NCBI GenBank assembly: GCA_904502045.1
Contig: CAJGEB010000002.1
Location: forward strand, 1 to 22,438
Length of the DNA: 22,438 bases
Source of the DNA: an uncultured Oscillospiraceae bacterium
GTDB lineage: Bacteria > Bacillota > Clostridia > Oscillospirales > Ruminococcaceae
Direction of reading: 5' to 3'
Each line of letters opens with the position of its first letter. Position 1 is the stretch's first letter. The notes beneath the pieces were generated by a model. The model had not been told where the DNA came from and made no database searches. It saw only the letters and a list, made by a program, of their open reading frames with translations. Of this stretch, positions 14,510 to 21,722 are shown piece by piece. The translations under genes were made by a program, and so were the position numbers.

Positions 14510-15340
14510 ATGAGGACTGAGTACTGCAAGGAATATATAAAAGTGACGGAGCTGGGGGATTTTTCTCTTGCCGATACCTTAAACTGCGGGCAGTGTTTCA
14601 GATGGGACGAGGACGCAGAGGGAGTATTCAGCGGATTTGCAGGTAAATTGGGATGCCGCGCGCGTCAGGAGGATGATGCGGTATATTTTTACGGCGTGAG
14701 TAAAGAGGAGTTTGACGGCTTTTGGGTGGAGTACTTTGATTTTGCCAGAGATTACGGTGCTTTGCGAAACGCTTTTTGTGAGGATGAGGTATTAGCCGAG
14801 GCGGTTAGATTTGCTCCGGGAATACGTGTGCTCAGGCAGGAGCCGTGGGAAGCGCTGTGCTCCTTTATAATCAGTCAGAATAACAATATAAAGAGGATAA
14901 AAGGTATAGTAGCGAGGCTGTGCGAGGAGTTCGGTGACAAAGCAGGGGGCGGGATGAGTACATTCCCTGCGGCAGAGAAACTGGCGGGACTTTGTGAAGA
15001 TGACCTGAGCGGATTACGCTGCGGGTTCCGTGCAGGGTACATATTGGATGCGGCGAGAAAGGTAGCGTCGAAAGAGGTGGACCTTGATAAAGTTGCGGTT
15101 TTACCGCTTGATGAGGCACGTGCACAGCTGATGAAGATACGCGGAGTGGGGCCGAAGGTTGCGGAATGCACCCTTTTGTACGGATTCGGGCGCTTGGAGT
15201 GCTTTCCTGTTGACGTATGGATAAAACGCGCGATGGAAAGTCTGTTTCCCGACGGACTCCCGGCGTGCGCTGCGGAATATGCGGGAATAGCCCAGCAGTA
15301 CATATTCCATTATATGAGAATGAAGGAAGAAAATAAGTGA
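14510..15340 (+). CDS. ogg: 8-oxoguanine DNA glycosylase/AP lyase, OGG1 type
   Basis: A 276-aa HhH-GPD glycosylase that excises 8-oxoguanine from DNA in base-excision repair. The N-terminal OGG1 domain has NCGQCFRW (25-32); the helical domain has SQNNNIKRI (122-130); the helix-hairpin-helix is around 208-220, with Schiff-base lysine K216 in GVGPKVAEC and catalytic aspartate D235 in PVDVWIKR. Length and motif order match OGG1 rather than AlkA or Nth; there is no iron-sulfur cluster motif at the C-terminus. AAGGAG (14492-14497) lies 12 nt before the ATG, slightly far but the only candidate. It is monocistronic, ended by the hairpin at 15349-15387. Confidence 0.9.
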   Translation: MRTEYCKEYIKVTELGDFSLADTLNCGQCFRWDEDAEGVFSGFAGKLGCRARQEDDAVYFYGVSKEEFDGFWVEYFDFARDYGALRNAFCEDEVLAEAVRFAPGIRVLRQEPWEALCSFIISQNNNIKRIKGIVARLCEEFGDKAGGGMSTFPAAEKLAGLCEDDLSGLRCGFRAGYILDAARKVASKEVDLDKVAVLPLDEARAQLMKIRGVGPKVAECTLLYGFGRLECFPVDVWIKRAMESLFPDGLPACAAEYAGIAQQYIFHYMRMKEENK

Positions 15341-15348
15341 GAAAAAAG

Positions 15349-15387
15349 AGATTCCGCCGCGGACAAATTCTGCGACGGAATCTTTTT
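15349..15387. terminator. Bidirectional terminator between ogg and sigF
   Basis: AGATTCCG (15349-15356) pairs with CGGAATCT (15376-15383), with one mismatch and three further pairs towards an 11-nt loop. It is followed by five T on the plus strand and by an A-run giving a U tract on the minus strand, so it serves both convergent genes. Confidence 0.88.
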
Positions 15388-15408
15388 ATGGGGGAAGAAA
15401 GAAGACGG

Positions 15409-16095
15409 TTAAAGGTTTGGAACGAGGTCCTTTCGGAGCCGTTCGAGTATTTTCTTTTCTTTGCGGGACACCTGCACCTGAGTCATACCGAGGATCTTAG
15501 CGGTTTCGGTTTGGGTTTTGTGAGAAAAGTAGCGCAGGATGATGAGGGTACGCTCCTCTGAGGGAAGTAAGGACAGTGCCTGGCGAAGAGAAATTGCATC
15601 TGAAATTTCATCTTCGGGGGAGAGTGTTGGGATATCGAACTGTCCGCCGCCATCATCGTCATCTGCGGTAAGGGACATTACGGGAGTGCAGGCTCCGACC
15701 GCCTGAGCGATATCTTCGGGTGGGAGCTCAAGAGCGGCGGCGAGCTCCGAAATGGTGGGCTCACAGCCGTTTTTGCGGATAAATATTTCGCGTTCGCGGT
15801 TAATTTTTCCGGCAAGCTCTTTAATGGAGCGTGATACCTTGATACTACCGCCGTCACGGAAAAGGCGCTTTATTTCGCCGAGTATCACCGGAACGGCGTA
15901 GGTGGAGAATTTCACACCGCGCTGGGAATCAAAAGCATCCGCCGCCTTTATTATACCGATACAGCCGGCTTGAAAGAGGTCATCGTATTCTATTCCGCGG
16001 CCCTTGAATTTGTGGGCGCAGGAGTGCACAAGACCGATATTTGAGGAAACTACCGAGTTTCTTTCGAGGTTTTGGGTAAGCGGCATAGTATTCAC
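15409..16095 (-). CDS. sigF: Sporulation sigma factor F
   Basis: A sigma-70 family factor of 228 aa directing early forespore transcription. Region 2 spans about 18-85, with the core-binding helix around DDLFQAGCIGIIKAADAFD (38-56) and the -10 recognition helix FSTYAVPVILGEIKR (63-77). Region 3 is about 88-140, then an acidic linker ADDDDGGG (144-151), then region 4 (about 168-225) with a helix-turn-helix at 194-214. Position after spoIIAA and spoIIAB identifies it as sigma F rather than sigma G. The start is GTG at 16095, with AGGA 7 nt upstream; the nearby ATG at codon 4 has no such spacing. It should be held inactive by SpoIIAB. Confidence 0.93.
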   Translation of the reverse strand: MNTMPLTQNLERNSVVSSNIGLVHSCAHKFKGRGIEYDDLFQAGCIGIIKAADAFDSQRGVKFSTYAVPVILGEIKRLFRDGGSIKVSRSIKELAGKINREREIFIRKNGCEPTISELAAALELPPEDIAQAVGACTPVMSLTADDDDGGGQFDIPTLSPEDEISDAISLRQALSLLPSEERTLIILRYFSHKTQTETAKILGMTQVQVSRKEKKILERLRKDLVPNL

Positions 16096-16124
16096 CGTAA
16101 GATCCTTTCGAAAAATATTTAACG

Positions 16125-16559
16125 CTATTTTTTCGACTTGATCTTTTTCTGCAGAACGACGCTTGTCCCTTTTCCGAGGGTGGAAAATACCTTTATTTTA
16201 TCGGTGAAGGACTGCATTATGGCAAAACCGAGACCTGCGCGTTCGGAAGCGGCATCGGTAGTGAAAGCGGGCTCCATCGCCTGCTCGATATTTTGAATAC
16301 CGCAGCCGTTATCGCGAATTCTGATGCGTATGGAATTGTCGTCGAAGATTTTAGCGTTTATGTATATGAGTCCGATGTCGTCTTTGTAGGCGTGGACTAT
16401 GCAGTTGGTGACGGCTTCGCTTACTGCGGTTTTTATCTCTGTGATCTCCTCGACGGTGGGATCCAATTGTGACGCGAATACTGCTACTGCGCTTCTTGCA
16501 AATCCCTCGTTTACCGAACGGCTTTCGAGGGTAATTTTAATTTCGTTGACGGCTTTCAT
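16125..16559 (-). CDS. spoIIAB: Anti-sigma F factor and serine kinase SpoIIAB
   Basis: A GHKL-type kinase of 144 aa that binds sigma F and phosphorylates SpoIIAA. The N box has E48 and N52 in SEAVTNCIVHAY; DNGCGI (83-88) is the G1 box; the ATP lid is around ERAGLGFAI (106-114); GKGTS (129-133) is the last ATP-binding motif. R22 in FAR matches the arginine that contacts sigma F in Bacillus. The start at 16559 has AAAGGA upstream and lies in the short gap after spoIIAA; the longer in-frame extension to 16619 would overlap spoIIAA and has no family similarity. Confidence 0.95.
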   Translation of the reverse strand: MKAVNEIKITLESRSVNEGFARSAVAVFASQLDPTVEEITEIKTAVSEAVTNCIVHAYKDDIGLIYINAKIFDDNSIRIRIRDNGCGIQNIEQAMEPAFTTDAASERAGLGFAIMQSFTDKIKVFSTLGKGTSVVLQKKIKSKK

Positions 16560-16584
16560 TATTAACAATCCTTTCTGTGAAGAG

Positions 16585-16890
16585 TCAGTCAATGCGGGCG
16601 ATTTTTTCGATACCTGCAAATTTCATTATTTTTTTGATGTTTGCGGGAGTATTTGAGAGTGCAAGAGTGCACCCTACACTTTGTGAAAGGCGGTATCTGC
16701 CCATAACGAGTCCGATACCTGAGCTGTCCATAAAAGTAACTCCGCCGAAATCGAGAACGAGCGAACTCGGCATATTTCTTTCCACAAAGGAATCGATCTC
16801 ACTGCGGATATCCTTTGCGGAGTGCTGGTCTATCTCTCCGCTCAAAACCGCGACTGCTTCATTTTCTATCATTTCAATATTTACCGGCAT
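16585..16890 (-). CDS. spoIIAA: Anti-anti-sigma factor SpoIIAA
   Basis: A single STAS-domain protein of 101 aa, slightly shorter than the Bacillus protein. In its unphosphorylated form it displaces SpoIIAB and frees sigma F in the forespore. The phosphorylation site is in FMDSSGIGLVMGRY; S56 or S57 is the target serine. AAGGAT lies about 9 nt before the ATG. It is first in the spoIIAA-spoIIAB-sigF operon, about 100 bp downstream of pyrE. Confidence 0.94.
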   Translation of the reverse strand: MPVNIEMIENEAVAVLSGEIDQHSAKDIRSEIDSFVERNMPSSLVLDFGGVTFMDSSGIGLVMGRYRLSQSVGCTLALSNTPANIKKIMKFAGIEKIARID

Positions 16891-16916
16891 ATTTTACACA
16901 TCCTTAAATTACATAA

Positions 16917-16957
16917 TAAAAAGGCCGCTTTCTGTAATAAGAATAGCGGCTTTTAAA
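16917..16957 (-). terminator. Second terminator-like hairpin between pyrE and spoIIAA
   Basis: GCCGCT (16924-16929) pairs with AGCGGC (16945-16950), extended by flanking A/T pairs, and is followed by five T on the minus strand. It lies only about 27 nt before the spoIIAA ATG, so it also occupies where the spoIIA promoter is expected. Confidence 0.75.
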
Positions 16958-16986
16958 TAAAAAAACGCTCGAAACGAGTCGAGCGT
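16958..16986 (-). terminator. Terminator of the trpS-folC-pyrE operon
   Basis: ACGCTCGA (16965-16972) and TCGAGCGT (16979-16986) form a perfect 8-bp stem with a 6-nt loop, followed by seven T on the minus strand. Confidence 0.9.
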
Positions 16987-17002
16987 AAAAATTTTTTTGA
17001 AA

Positions 17003-17671
17003 TTATTTTAAGGCGGCGGAGCAGTAACGATTCATATACCGTTCCATTGCGGGAATGTACTCGGTAAACAGACCGTTTTCACCGATGTAGGAGTAGATAT
17101 CGAATACGTTTACGATGGAGTGCACCTTGATTCCGTACTTCTCTTTTACCTCTTCAACAGCGGTTTTAGTACCTTCGGCTCCGAACTCACAGCGGTCAAC
17201 GGTAATGAACATATCGCTGACGGTGACTCCCTCAAAATTGGAGAGCAGAGCCATACTTTCACCCACAGCGGTTCCTGCAGTAATAACGTCCTCAACGATA
17301 ATGAGCTTGTCGTTTTTTGCGGGACGGTATCCGACGATACTTCCGCCTTCGCCGTGGTCCTTAGCTTCCTTGCGGTTGAAGAAGTAGGGCTTGTCGATGG
17401 AGTAGAGGTCGGCGAGTGAAGCTGAGGTTACTGCGGCAAGAGGGATCCCCTTGTAAGCGGGACCGAAGATGGCGGAGAAATCATCTCCGACCGTTTCCTT
17501 TATCATACTCGAATAAAATTTTCCGAGCGCGAGCATCTGGGAACCGGTTTTGTAGTTTCCGCAGTTAATGAAATAGGGAGAGAGTCTGCCGCTTTTGGTT
17601 TTGAATTCCCCGAAGCCGAGCACGCCTGCTCCGAGCATAAATTCGATGAACGATTTTTTTGCATCTGTCAT
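17003..17671 (-). CDS. pyrE: Orotate phosphoribosyltransferase
   Basis: Converts orotate and PRPP to orotidine 5'-phosphate in pyrimidine synthesis. The PRPP-binding motif LIIVEDVITAGTAVGES is at 123-139; KSGRLSPYF (26-34) and the flexible loop FNRKEAKDHGEGG (98-110) with its lysines and histidine are those of the OPRTase family. Its 222 aa are normal length. The ATG overlaps the folC stop as TAATG, and AGGAGG sits inside the end of folC, so translation is probably coupled. No other pyr genes are nearby. Confidence 0.95.
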   Translation of the reverse strand: MTDAKKSFIEFMLGAGVLGFGEFKTKSGRLSPYFINCGNYKTGSQMLALGKFYSSMIKETVGDDFSAIFGPAYKGIPLAAVTSASLADLYSIDKPYFFNRKEAKDHGEGGSIVGYRPAKNDKLIIVEDVITAGTAVGESMALLSNFEGVTVSDMFITVDRCEFGAEGTKTAVEEVKEKYGIKVHSIVNVFDIYSYIGENGLFTEYIPAMERYMNRYCSAALK

Positions 17672-18966
17672 TAGAATAAACCTCCTGAAAAGTAATTAAT
17701 TGATTTATCGCGAAGTATCATTGATACGTAAAAGGAACCGCAGATAATGAGAGTGTCGTCCTTTTTAATCTCCTTTACAGCGGCGTCGAAAGCTCCTTCA
17801 AGAGTAATAAAGCTTGAGGTGTCGCAACCGAGCTGTGAGGCAACGGCGGCGAGCTCCTCTGCGGGAAGAGCACGCGGATTTTTGGGAGTTACCGCATATA
17901 TTTTTTGGCTTCTTGCAGCGAGAAGGGCGATGCATTTTTCGTACTCCTTATCAGCGAGCATACCTATTATGACGCGAGCATTCTTGCATCCGAGCTCATC
18001 AATAACATCGCACAGCGCCTTTATTCCGGAGTGGTTGTGTGCGGAGTCAAGAAGTACCAGCGGTTTTTTTGATATTCTCTCTACCCTTGCGGCTAAAACG
18101 GCAGAGGAAACTCCTTGCGAGATTGCGCTGTCAGGAATATTAAACCCGAGATTTCGTAAGGCGAAGAGGGTTTCGACCGCGGTAAGCGCATTGTTTATCT
18201 GATGGCTACCTATCATCGAAAGGTCAAATTCGATATTTTTATAAGAAAATTGCTTGAAGGGAGCTATCGGTAAAACAATGAGCGAGTCATCGTCGGTGTC
18301 GGGAATTATCAGCTTGCAGGAATGCTTATTACACTCCTTTAAGATGGTATCGCAGGCATCGGAAGGTTGATTCGGGGAGCTTACACAGATACCGTTTTCG
18401 CGGAGTATTCCGCACTTATGCTCGGTGATCTCGGCAATTGAATCTCCGAGGAATTTCGTATGGTCTATCTCTATCTGAGTAATTACCGAAACGAGAGTTG
18501 AATTTGAAATGTTGGTAACGTCGAGCTTTCCGCCCATACACGCCTCCATACAGACGATATCACAGCCGGACAGTTGAAACAGGTGCAGAGCCGCCGCGGT
18601 AATTATCTCGTATTCAGTCGGAGCATCGCCGTCTTTTGCTATAACATCCGCAAATTTTTTTACATAGGAAAAAGCGGCGGCGGTCTTGGACTGCGTAATT
18701 TTTTTGCCGGAGATTTTGAAGCATTCCCGTACATCGTTGACATAGGGCGAGAAAAAGGCGCCGCACCTATAGCCTGCGACGTTTAGTGAGGAGGATATCA
18801 TCTCCGTAACCGAGCCCTTACCGTTTGTACCCGCAATATGTATAAATTTGAGTTTATCCTGTGGATTCCCCATAAGCTCAAGTAATTTTCGTATCCTCTC
18901 CAGACCCGGTTTTGAGCCGATTCCGCAGAGGGATTTTAAATATTCTTTAGTTTTAGCGTAATCCAT
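17671..18966 (-). CDS. folC: Folylpolyglutamate synthase/dihydrofolate synthase
   Basis: A Mur-ligase-fold enzyme of 431 aa that adds glutamate to dihydropteroate or folates, using ATP. The P-loop GTNGKGS is at 46-52, preceded by HIA; the FFSPYVNDVRE region (71-81) and GGKLDVTN (about 144-151), the omega-loop motif, are typical, and LLDSAHN opens the C-terminal domain. Its ATG at 18966 has GGAG upstream and lies 25 bp after trpS. The linkage with pyrE is tight (shared A of TAATG). Confidence 0.93.
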   Translation of the reverse strand: MDYAKTKEYLKSLCGIGSKPGLERIRKLLELMGNPQDKLKFIHIAGTNGKGSVTEMISSSLNVAGYRCGAFFSPYVNDVRECFKISGKKITQSKTAAAFSYVKKFADVIAKDGDAPTEYEIITAAALHLFQLSGCDIVCMEACMGGKLDVTNISNSTLVSVITQIEIDHTKFLGDSIAEITEHKCGILRENGICVSSPNQPSDACDTILKECNKHSCKLIIPDTDDDSLIVLPIAPFKQFSYKNIEFDLSMIGSHQINNALTAVETLFALRNLGFNIPDSAISQGVSSAVLAARVERISKKPLVLLDSAHNHSGIKALCDVIDELGCKNARVIIGMLADKEYEKCIALLAARSQKIYAVTPKNPRALPAEELAAVASQLGCDTSSFITLEGAFDAAVKEIKKDDTLIICGSFYVSMILRDKSINYFSGGLF

Positions 18967-18991
18967 ATCTTTCTCCGTAAAAGAGGAAATA

Positions 18992-19990
18992 TTAAAGGAG
19001 TCCGACCTTGCGATAGACCTTACTCAGTGTTCTGCGAGCAAGTCGGGAAGCTTTTTCCGCACCGTCTGCAGCAAGGCTTTCGAGATAGGCCTTGTCGCCC
19101 ATAAGAGCGTTGAAGCGGTCCTTGACGGGAGCGAGGTAATCAGCGACGGTCTCACCTACTGCAAGCTTAAAGTCGCCGTAGCCCTTACCCTCAAATTCTC
19201 TTTCGATCTCCTCGAAGGATTTTCCGGTAACGACAGAGTAGATGGTCATAAGGTTATTGATGCCGTCTTTACCCTCGCGGTAGGCTACTAAAGCCTCGGA
19301 ATCGGTAACGGAGCGTTTAATTTTACGAATAATGGAATCCTTATCCTCAAGAATGGCGATGAAGGAGTTGAGGTTATCATCGGATTTTGACATTTTCTTT
19401 GTGGGATCCGCAAGTGACATTATCTTGGCTCCTGCTTTGGGAATAAAGGGAGTCGGCATCTTGAATACGTCGCCGTAGAGTCCGTTGAATCTGCCTGCAA
19501 TATCGCGGGCTATCTCAACGTGCTGTTTTTGGTCCACGCCGACGGGAACCACGTCTGCCTGATACAGTAAGATATCCGCCGCCATAAGAATGGGGTAGGT
19601 GAAGAGTCCGACATTGATGTTATCTGCGTGCTTGCGGGATTTATCCTTAAACTGAGTCATACGCGACATTTCGCCGAATTGAGCGTAGCAGTTGAGTACC
19701 CAAGAGAGCTCAGCGTGCTGCGGAACCTGACTCTGAATAAAAGCAATACTTTTTTCGGGATCGACTCCGCACGCGAGGATAAGCGCGAAGGCTTCGAGGG
19801 TATTTTTACGCAAAGCTGCGGGATCCTGCTTCACGGTGATAGCGTGAAGATTAGCGATCATATATATACAATCACACTCGTCCTGAAAAGTAACCCAATT
19901 TTTAACGGCTCCGATATAATTTCCGAGTGTCATAACACCGGTGGGTTGTATTCCCGACAAGCTGATCGGTTTTTTAACATTTTGCTCCAT
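18992..19990 (-). CDS. trpS: Tryptophanyl-tRNA synthetase
   Basis: A class Ic aminoacyl-tRNA synthetase of 332 aa, the usual bacterial length. The HIGH equivalent is TLGN in PTGVMTLGNYIG (16-27), GVDQKQHVE (151-159) is the ATP and tryptophan site region, and KMSKS is at 199-203. The frame allows an earlier start at 20020, but 19990 is chosen: AAAGG lies 10 nt ahead of this ATG, whereas it abuts the ATG seven residues into the longer form. No T-box leader is visible: only about 50 nt separate the predicted promoter from the start. Confidence 0.94.
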   Translation of the reverse strand: MEQNVKKPISLSGIQPTGVMTLGNYIGAVKNWVTFQDECDCIYMIANLHAITVKQDPAALRKNTLEAFALILACGVDPEKSIAFIQSQVPQHAELSWVLNCYAQFGEMSRMTQFKDKSRKHADNINVGLFTYPILMAADILLYQADVVPVGVDQKQHVEIARDIAGRFNGLYGDVFKMPTPFIPKAGAKIMSLADPTKKMSKSDDNLNSFIAILEDKDSIIRKIKRSVTDSEALVAYREGKDGINNLMTIYSVVTGKSFEEIEREFEGKGYGDFKLAVGETVADYLAPVKDRFNALMGDKAYLESLAADGAEKASRLARRTLSKVYRKVGLL

Positions 19991-20041
19991 AAAGACCATA
20001 CCTTTCTTGCAATAACGCAAAAATACATTAATACAGAGGAT

Positions 20042-20070
20042 ATTTTAACACACAAACGCAGTTTTGAGAA
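20042..20070 (-). promoter_or_regulatory. Probable promoter of trpS-folC-pyrE
   Basis: On the minus strand TTCTCA (20065-20070) and TAAAAT (20042-20047) are separated by 17 nt, about 50 nt before the trpS start. Confidence 0.5.
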
Positions 20071-20094
20071 TACCCTTTAACAAAATTATCCGCA

Positions 20095-20802
20095 TCATTT
20101 TACCGAATAGAGATTACTTCTGCCGATTTTACCGATTTTTTCACAAACTCCGACCTGGCACAGCACGTTTAAGGCGCAGGAGCTCTTATTATAGGAAAGA
20201 GAGGAGGCAGCAGCAAAATCCTTGAGGGTGAAGTGTTCGGGAAGGTCAAAGGGGACTAAAGCGAGGTAATCCTCAGGCTGAGAGATGGTGAGAGTGAGCT
20301 CGTCGTGGAAAGCGGTGGGGAGGCGCTCGATGCGTGTGGAGCCCTTTTTTCCGTCGGAGCTCCAGCCGTCAGCAAGTCGGAACTCCTCAATATCAGCGAA
20401 TATGATTTGGATGGAAAGCTTGGGGAGACTCAGCAGCGGCGTTATTTTGTAAAGCTCGGGGAAAATGTCGTAGACCTTACCTTTTTTGGGGGATTTTCGG
20501 CGTGAGCGAACTTCTGCGGATAGGGGGTCCACCCAATTCAAATATTTGGTATAAGCTACGGGGAAGACTACTGTGACGGGCAGATTTTTTTCATTTATAA
20601 AGTAGGAGAGCTTTCCGCGGAGCTTGTTAAAGGCGCGGGTCTGAATTTCGATAATACGAGTACCGTCAAAGATATCCGCAACATACCTGCCCACCCGAAT
20701 TTCGTGGGTACTTTCGTCGGGAGCGAGCATTTTTTTGAGCTCGGAATGTAAGGTGCGCTCGCCAAGGGTTCCGATAATAGCTTTGTTTTGAGGAATATTC
20801 AT
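20095..20802 (-). CDS. PD-(D/E)xK nuclease-like protein with C-terminal winged helix
   Basis: A 235-aa protein of unknown function. GTLGE (11-15), then D43 in VADIF and E52-I-Q54 in IIEIQTRAF, resemble the Holliday-junction-resolvase branch of the PD-(D/E)xK fold, with glutamine in place of the last lysine. A block RSRRKSPKKGKVYDIFPEL (99-117) is strongly basic. Residues 190-235 (LKDFAAASSLS ... LCQVGVCEKIGKIGRSNLYSV) look like a winged-helix domain. I recall similar proteins in Firmicutes and Actinobacteria annotated as hypothetical. GGAG lies about 7 nt before the ATG; an AT-rich region with TATAAT is upstream. It sits alone upstream of the trpS operon. Whether it cuts nucleic acid is not known. 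Confidence 0.65.
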   Translation of the reverse strand: MNIPQNKAIIGTLGERTLHSELKKMLAPDESTHEIRVGRYVADIFDGTRIIEIQTRAFNKLRGKLSYFINEKNLPVTVVFPVAYTKYLNWVDPLSAEVRSRRKSPKKGKVYDIFPELYKITPLLSLPKLSIQIIFADIEEFRLADGWSSDGKKGSTRIERLPTAFHDELTLTISQPEDYLALVPFDLPEHFTLKDFAAASSLSYNKSSCALNVLCQVGVCEKIGKIGRSNLYSVK

Positions 20803-20831
20803 AGCTTTCTCCGTAAAATTATTCTGAAAAT

Positions 20832-20837
20832 ATTATA
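20832..20837 (-). promoter_or_regulatory. -10-like hexamer upstream of the nuclease-like gene
   Basis: A perfect TATAAT on the minus strand, about 30 nt before the ATG. The -35 (TGGAAT at 17-nt spacing) is poor. Confidence 0.35.
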
Positions 20838-20861
20838 CAATACCCGGCAAAAAAATTCCAC

Positions 20862-20897
20862 AAAAAAATACTCCCGAAAACAGAAGTTCTCGGGAGT
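20862..20897 (-). terminator. Terminator of the DUF975-like gene
   Basis: ACTCCCGA (20870-20877) and TCGGGAGT (20890-20897) form a perfect 8-bp stem with a 12-nt loop, followed by a run of T on the minus strand. Confidence 0.9.
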
Positions 20898-20912
20898 TTA
20901 AGTACATTAAAA

Positions 20913-21569
20913 TTATTCAGCAGCAGGAGCCTCAACGCTGTCATCATAGAAAGCAGCCTTGTAAAGTCCCTGGAAGATGCCGATGAAGAGAGCAACTAAT
21001 ATGAAGAATATTACGAGAACAAGGCCGAAGAGGATTCCGATGAAGGGAATCAGAGCAAGCAATCCGAGAACGAGGGCAACGATTCCGAGTCCGAGTCCGA
21101 GGCAGAAGTCTGCGAGGAACATCTGGCCCTTCTTACCCTTAGTCATCTGCATGGAAAGCTTGAGAGCATCAGTAGCGGTAACCTCAGGCTTCGTTACGAG
21201 GATGTAAGGAACGAAAGCGTAGGAATAGCTCTTAACGATAGCGATGATCGGACCAACGATGGGAACGAGGCACCAAATGATGATCCAAAGAGCCTGCCAA
21301 GCCATACCGCCAACTGCTCTTACAGCATTTTTGTTGAAAGCAGCAAAGAGCTGATTGGAGTTAACCTGCTTACCCTTAAGTCCGTCAAGGTAAACCTTGA
21401 TCATACCTAAATTAAGAAGAGTGGTAGCGCAAAAGCTGAGTGCAAAAATGGGAGAAGTAACGATCGAAGCAATACCGCCGAGAATTGCGGAAAGCAAGGA
21501 AAGTCCCCAAAGCATTATCGGCTTTTTAAGGATTACTGCAAGCGCCTGTTTGTATTTCTGAATGAACAT
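20913..21569 (-). CDS. DUF975-like integral membrane protein
   Basis: A 218-aa protein with about five to six membrane helices, near 19-35, 38-58, 92-112, 155-177 and 178-202, and a short acidic C-terminal tail. The central cytoplasmic segment SYSYAFVPYILVTKPEVTA (115-133) followed by DALKLSMQMTKGKKGQMF (134-151) matches the DUF975 family pattern of a membrane-embedded Y..P.. segment and a Sr..M.G.k helix. Function is unknown in the family. It has AGGAGG before the ATG, a near-consensus promoter and its own terminator, so it is an independent, probably well expressed gene. Confidence 0.75.
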   Translation of the reverse strand: MFIQKYKQALAVILKKPIMLWGLSLLSAILGGIASIVTSPIFALSFCATTLLNLGMIKVYLDGLKGKQVNSNQLFAAFNKNAVRAVGGMAWQALWIIIWCLVPIVGPIIAIVKSYSYAFVPYILVTKPEVTATDALKLSMQMTKGKKGQMFLADFCLGLGLGIVALVLGLLALIPFIGILFGLVLVIFFILVALFIGIFQGLYKAAFYDDSVEAPAAE

Positions 21570-21604
21570 AGAAAAAACCTCCTAAAAATTGTTTCATCCT
21601 ATAC

Positions 21605-21633
21605 ATAATATAGTATTCGAGGAATTATGTCAA
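21605..21633 (-). promoter_or_regulatory. Near-consensus sigma-A promoter of the DUF975-like gene
   Basis: On the minus strand TTGACA (21628-21633) and TATTAT (21605-21610) are spaced by exactly 17 nt, about 35 nt before the ATG. Confidence 0.85.
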
Positions 21634-21680
21634 TAGAATTATTAACTTTTAATTAAAGATTTGTTTACAAATGAATAAAA

Positions 21681-21712
21681 ACAAAAAACACGCCTGATTT
21701 TTTCAGGCGTGT
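21681..21712 (-). terminator. Terminator of the beta-rich protein gene
   Basis: ACACGCCTGA (21688-21697) and TCAGGCGTGT (21703-21712) form a perfect 10-bp stem with a 5-nt T loop, followed by a long T tract on the minus strand. Confidence 0.93.
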
Positions 21713-21722
21713 TCGACAAAAA

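Noticed and set aside
15337..15561. Plus-strand 74-codon frame overlapping the end of ogg
   Set aside because: It spans the bidirectional terminator and is antisense to sigF; no ribosome binding site at its start.
19991..20095. T-box riboswitch upstream of trpS
   Set aside because: The gap is short and shows no specifier stem or TGGNACCGCG-type T-box sequence; a plain promoter is visible instead.
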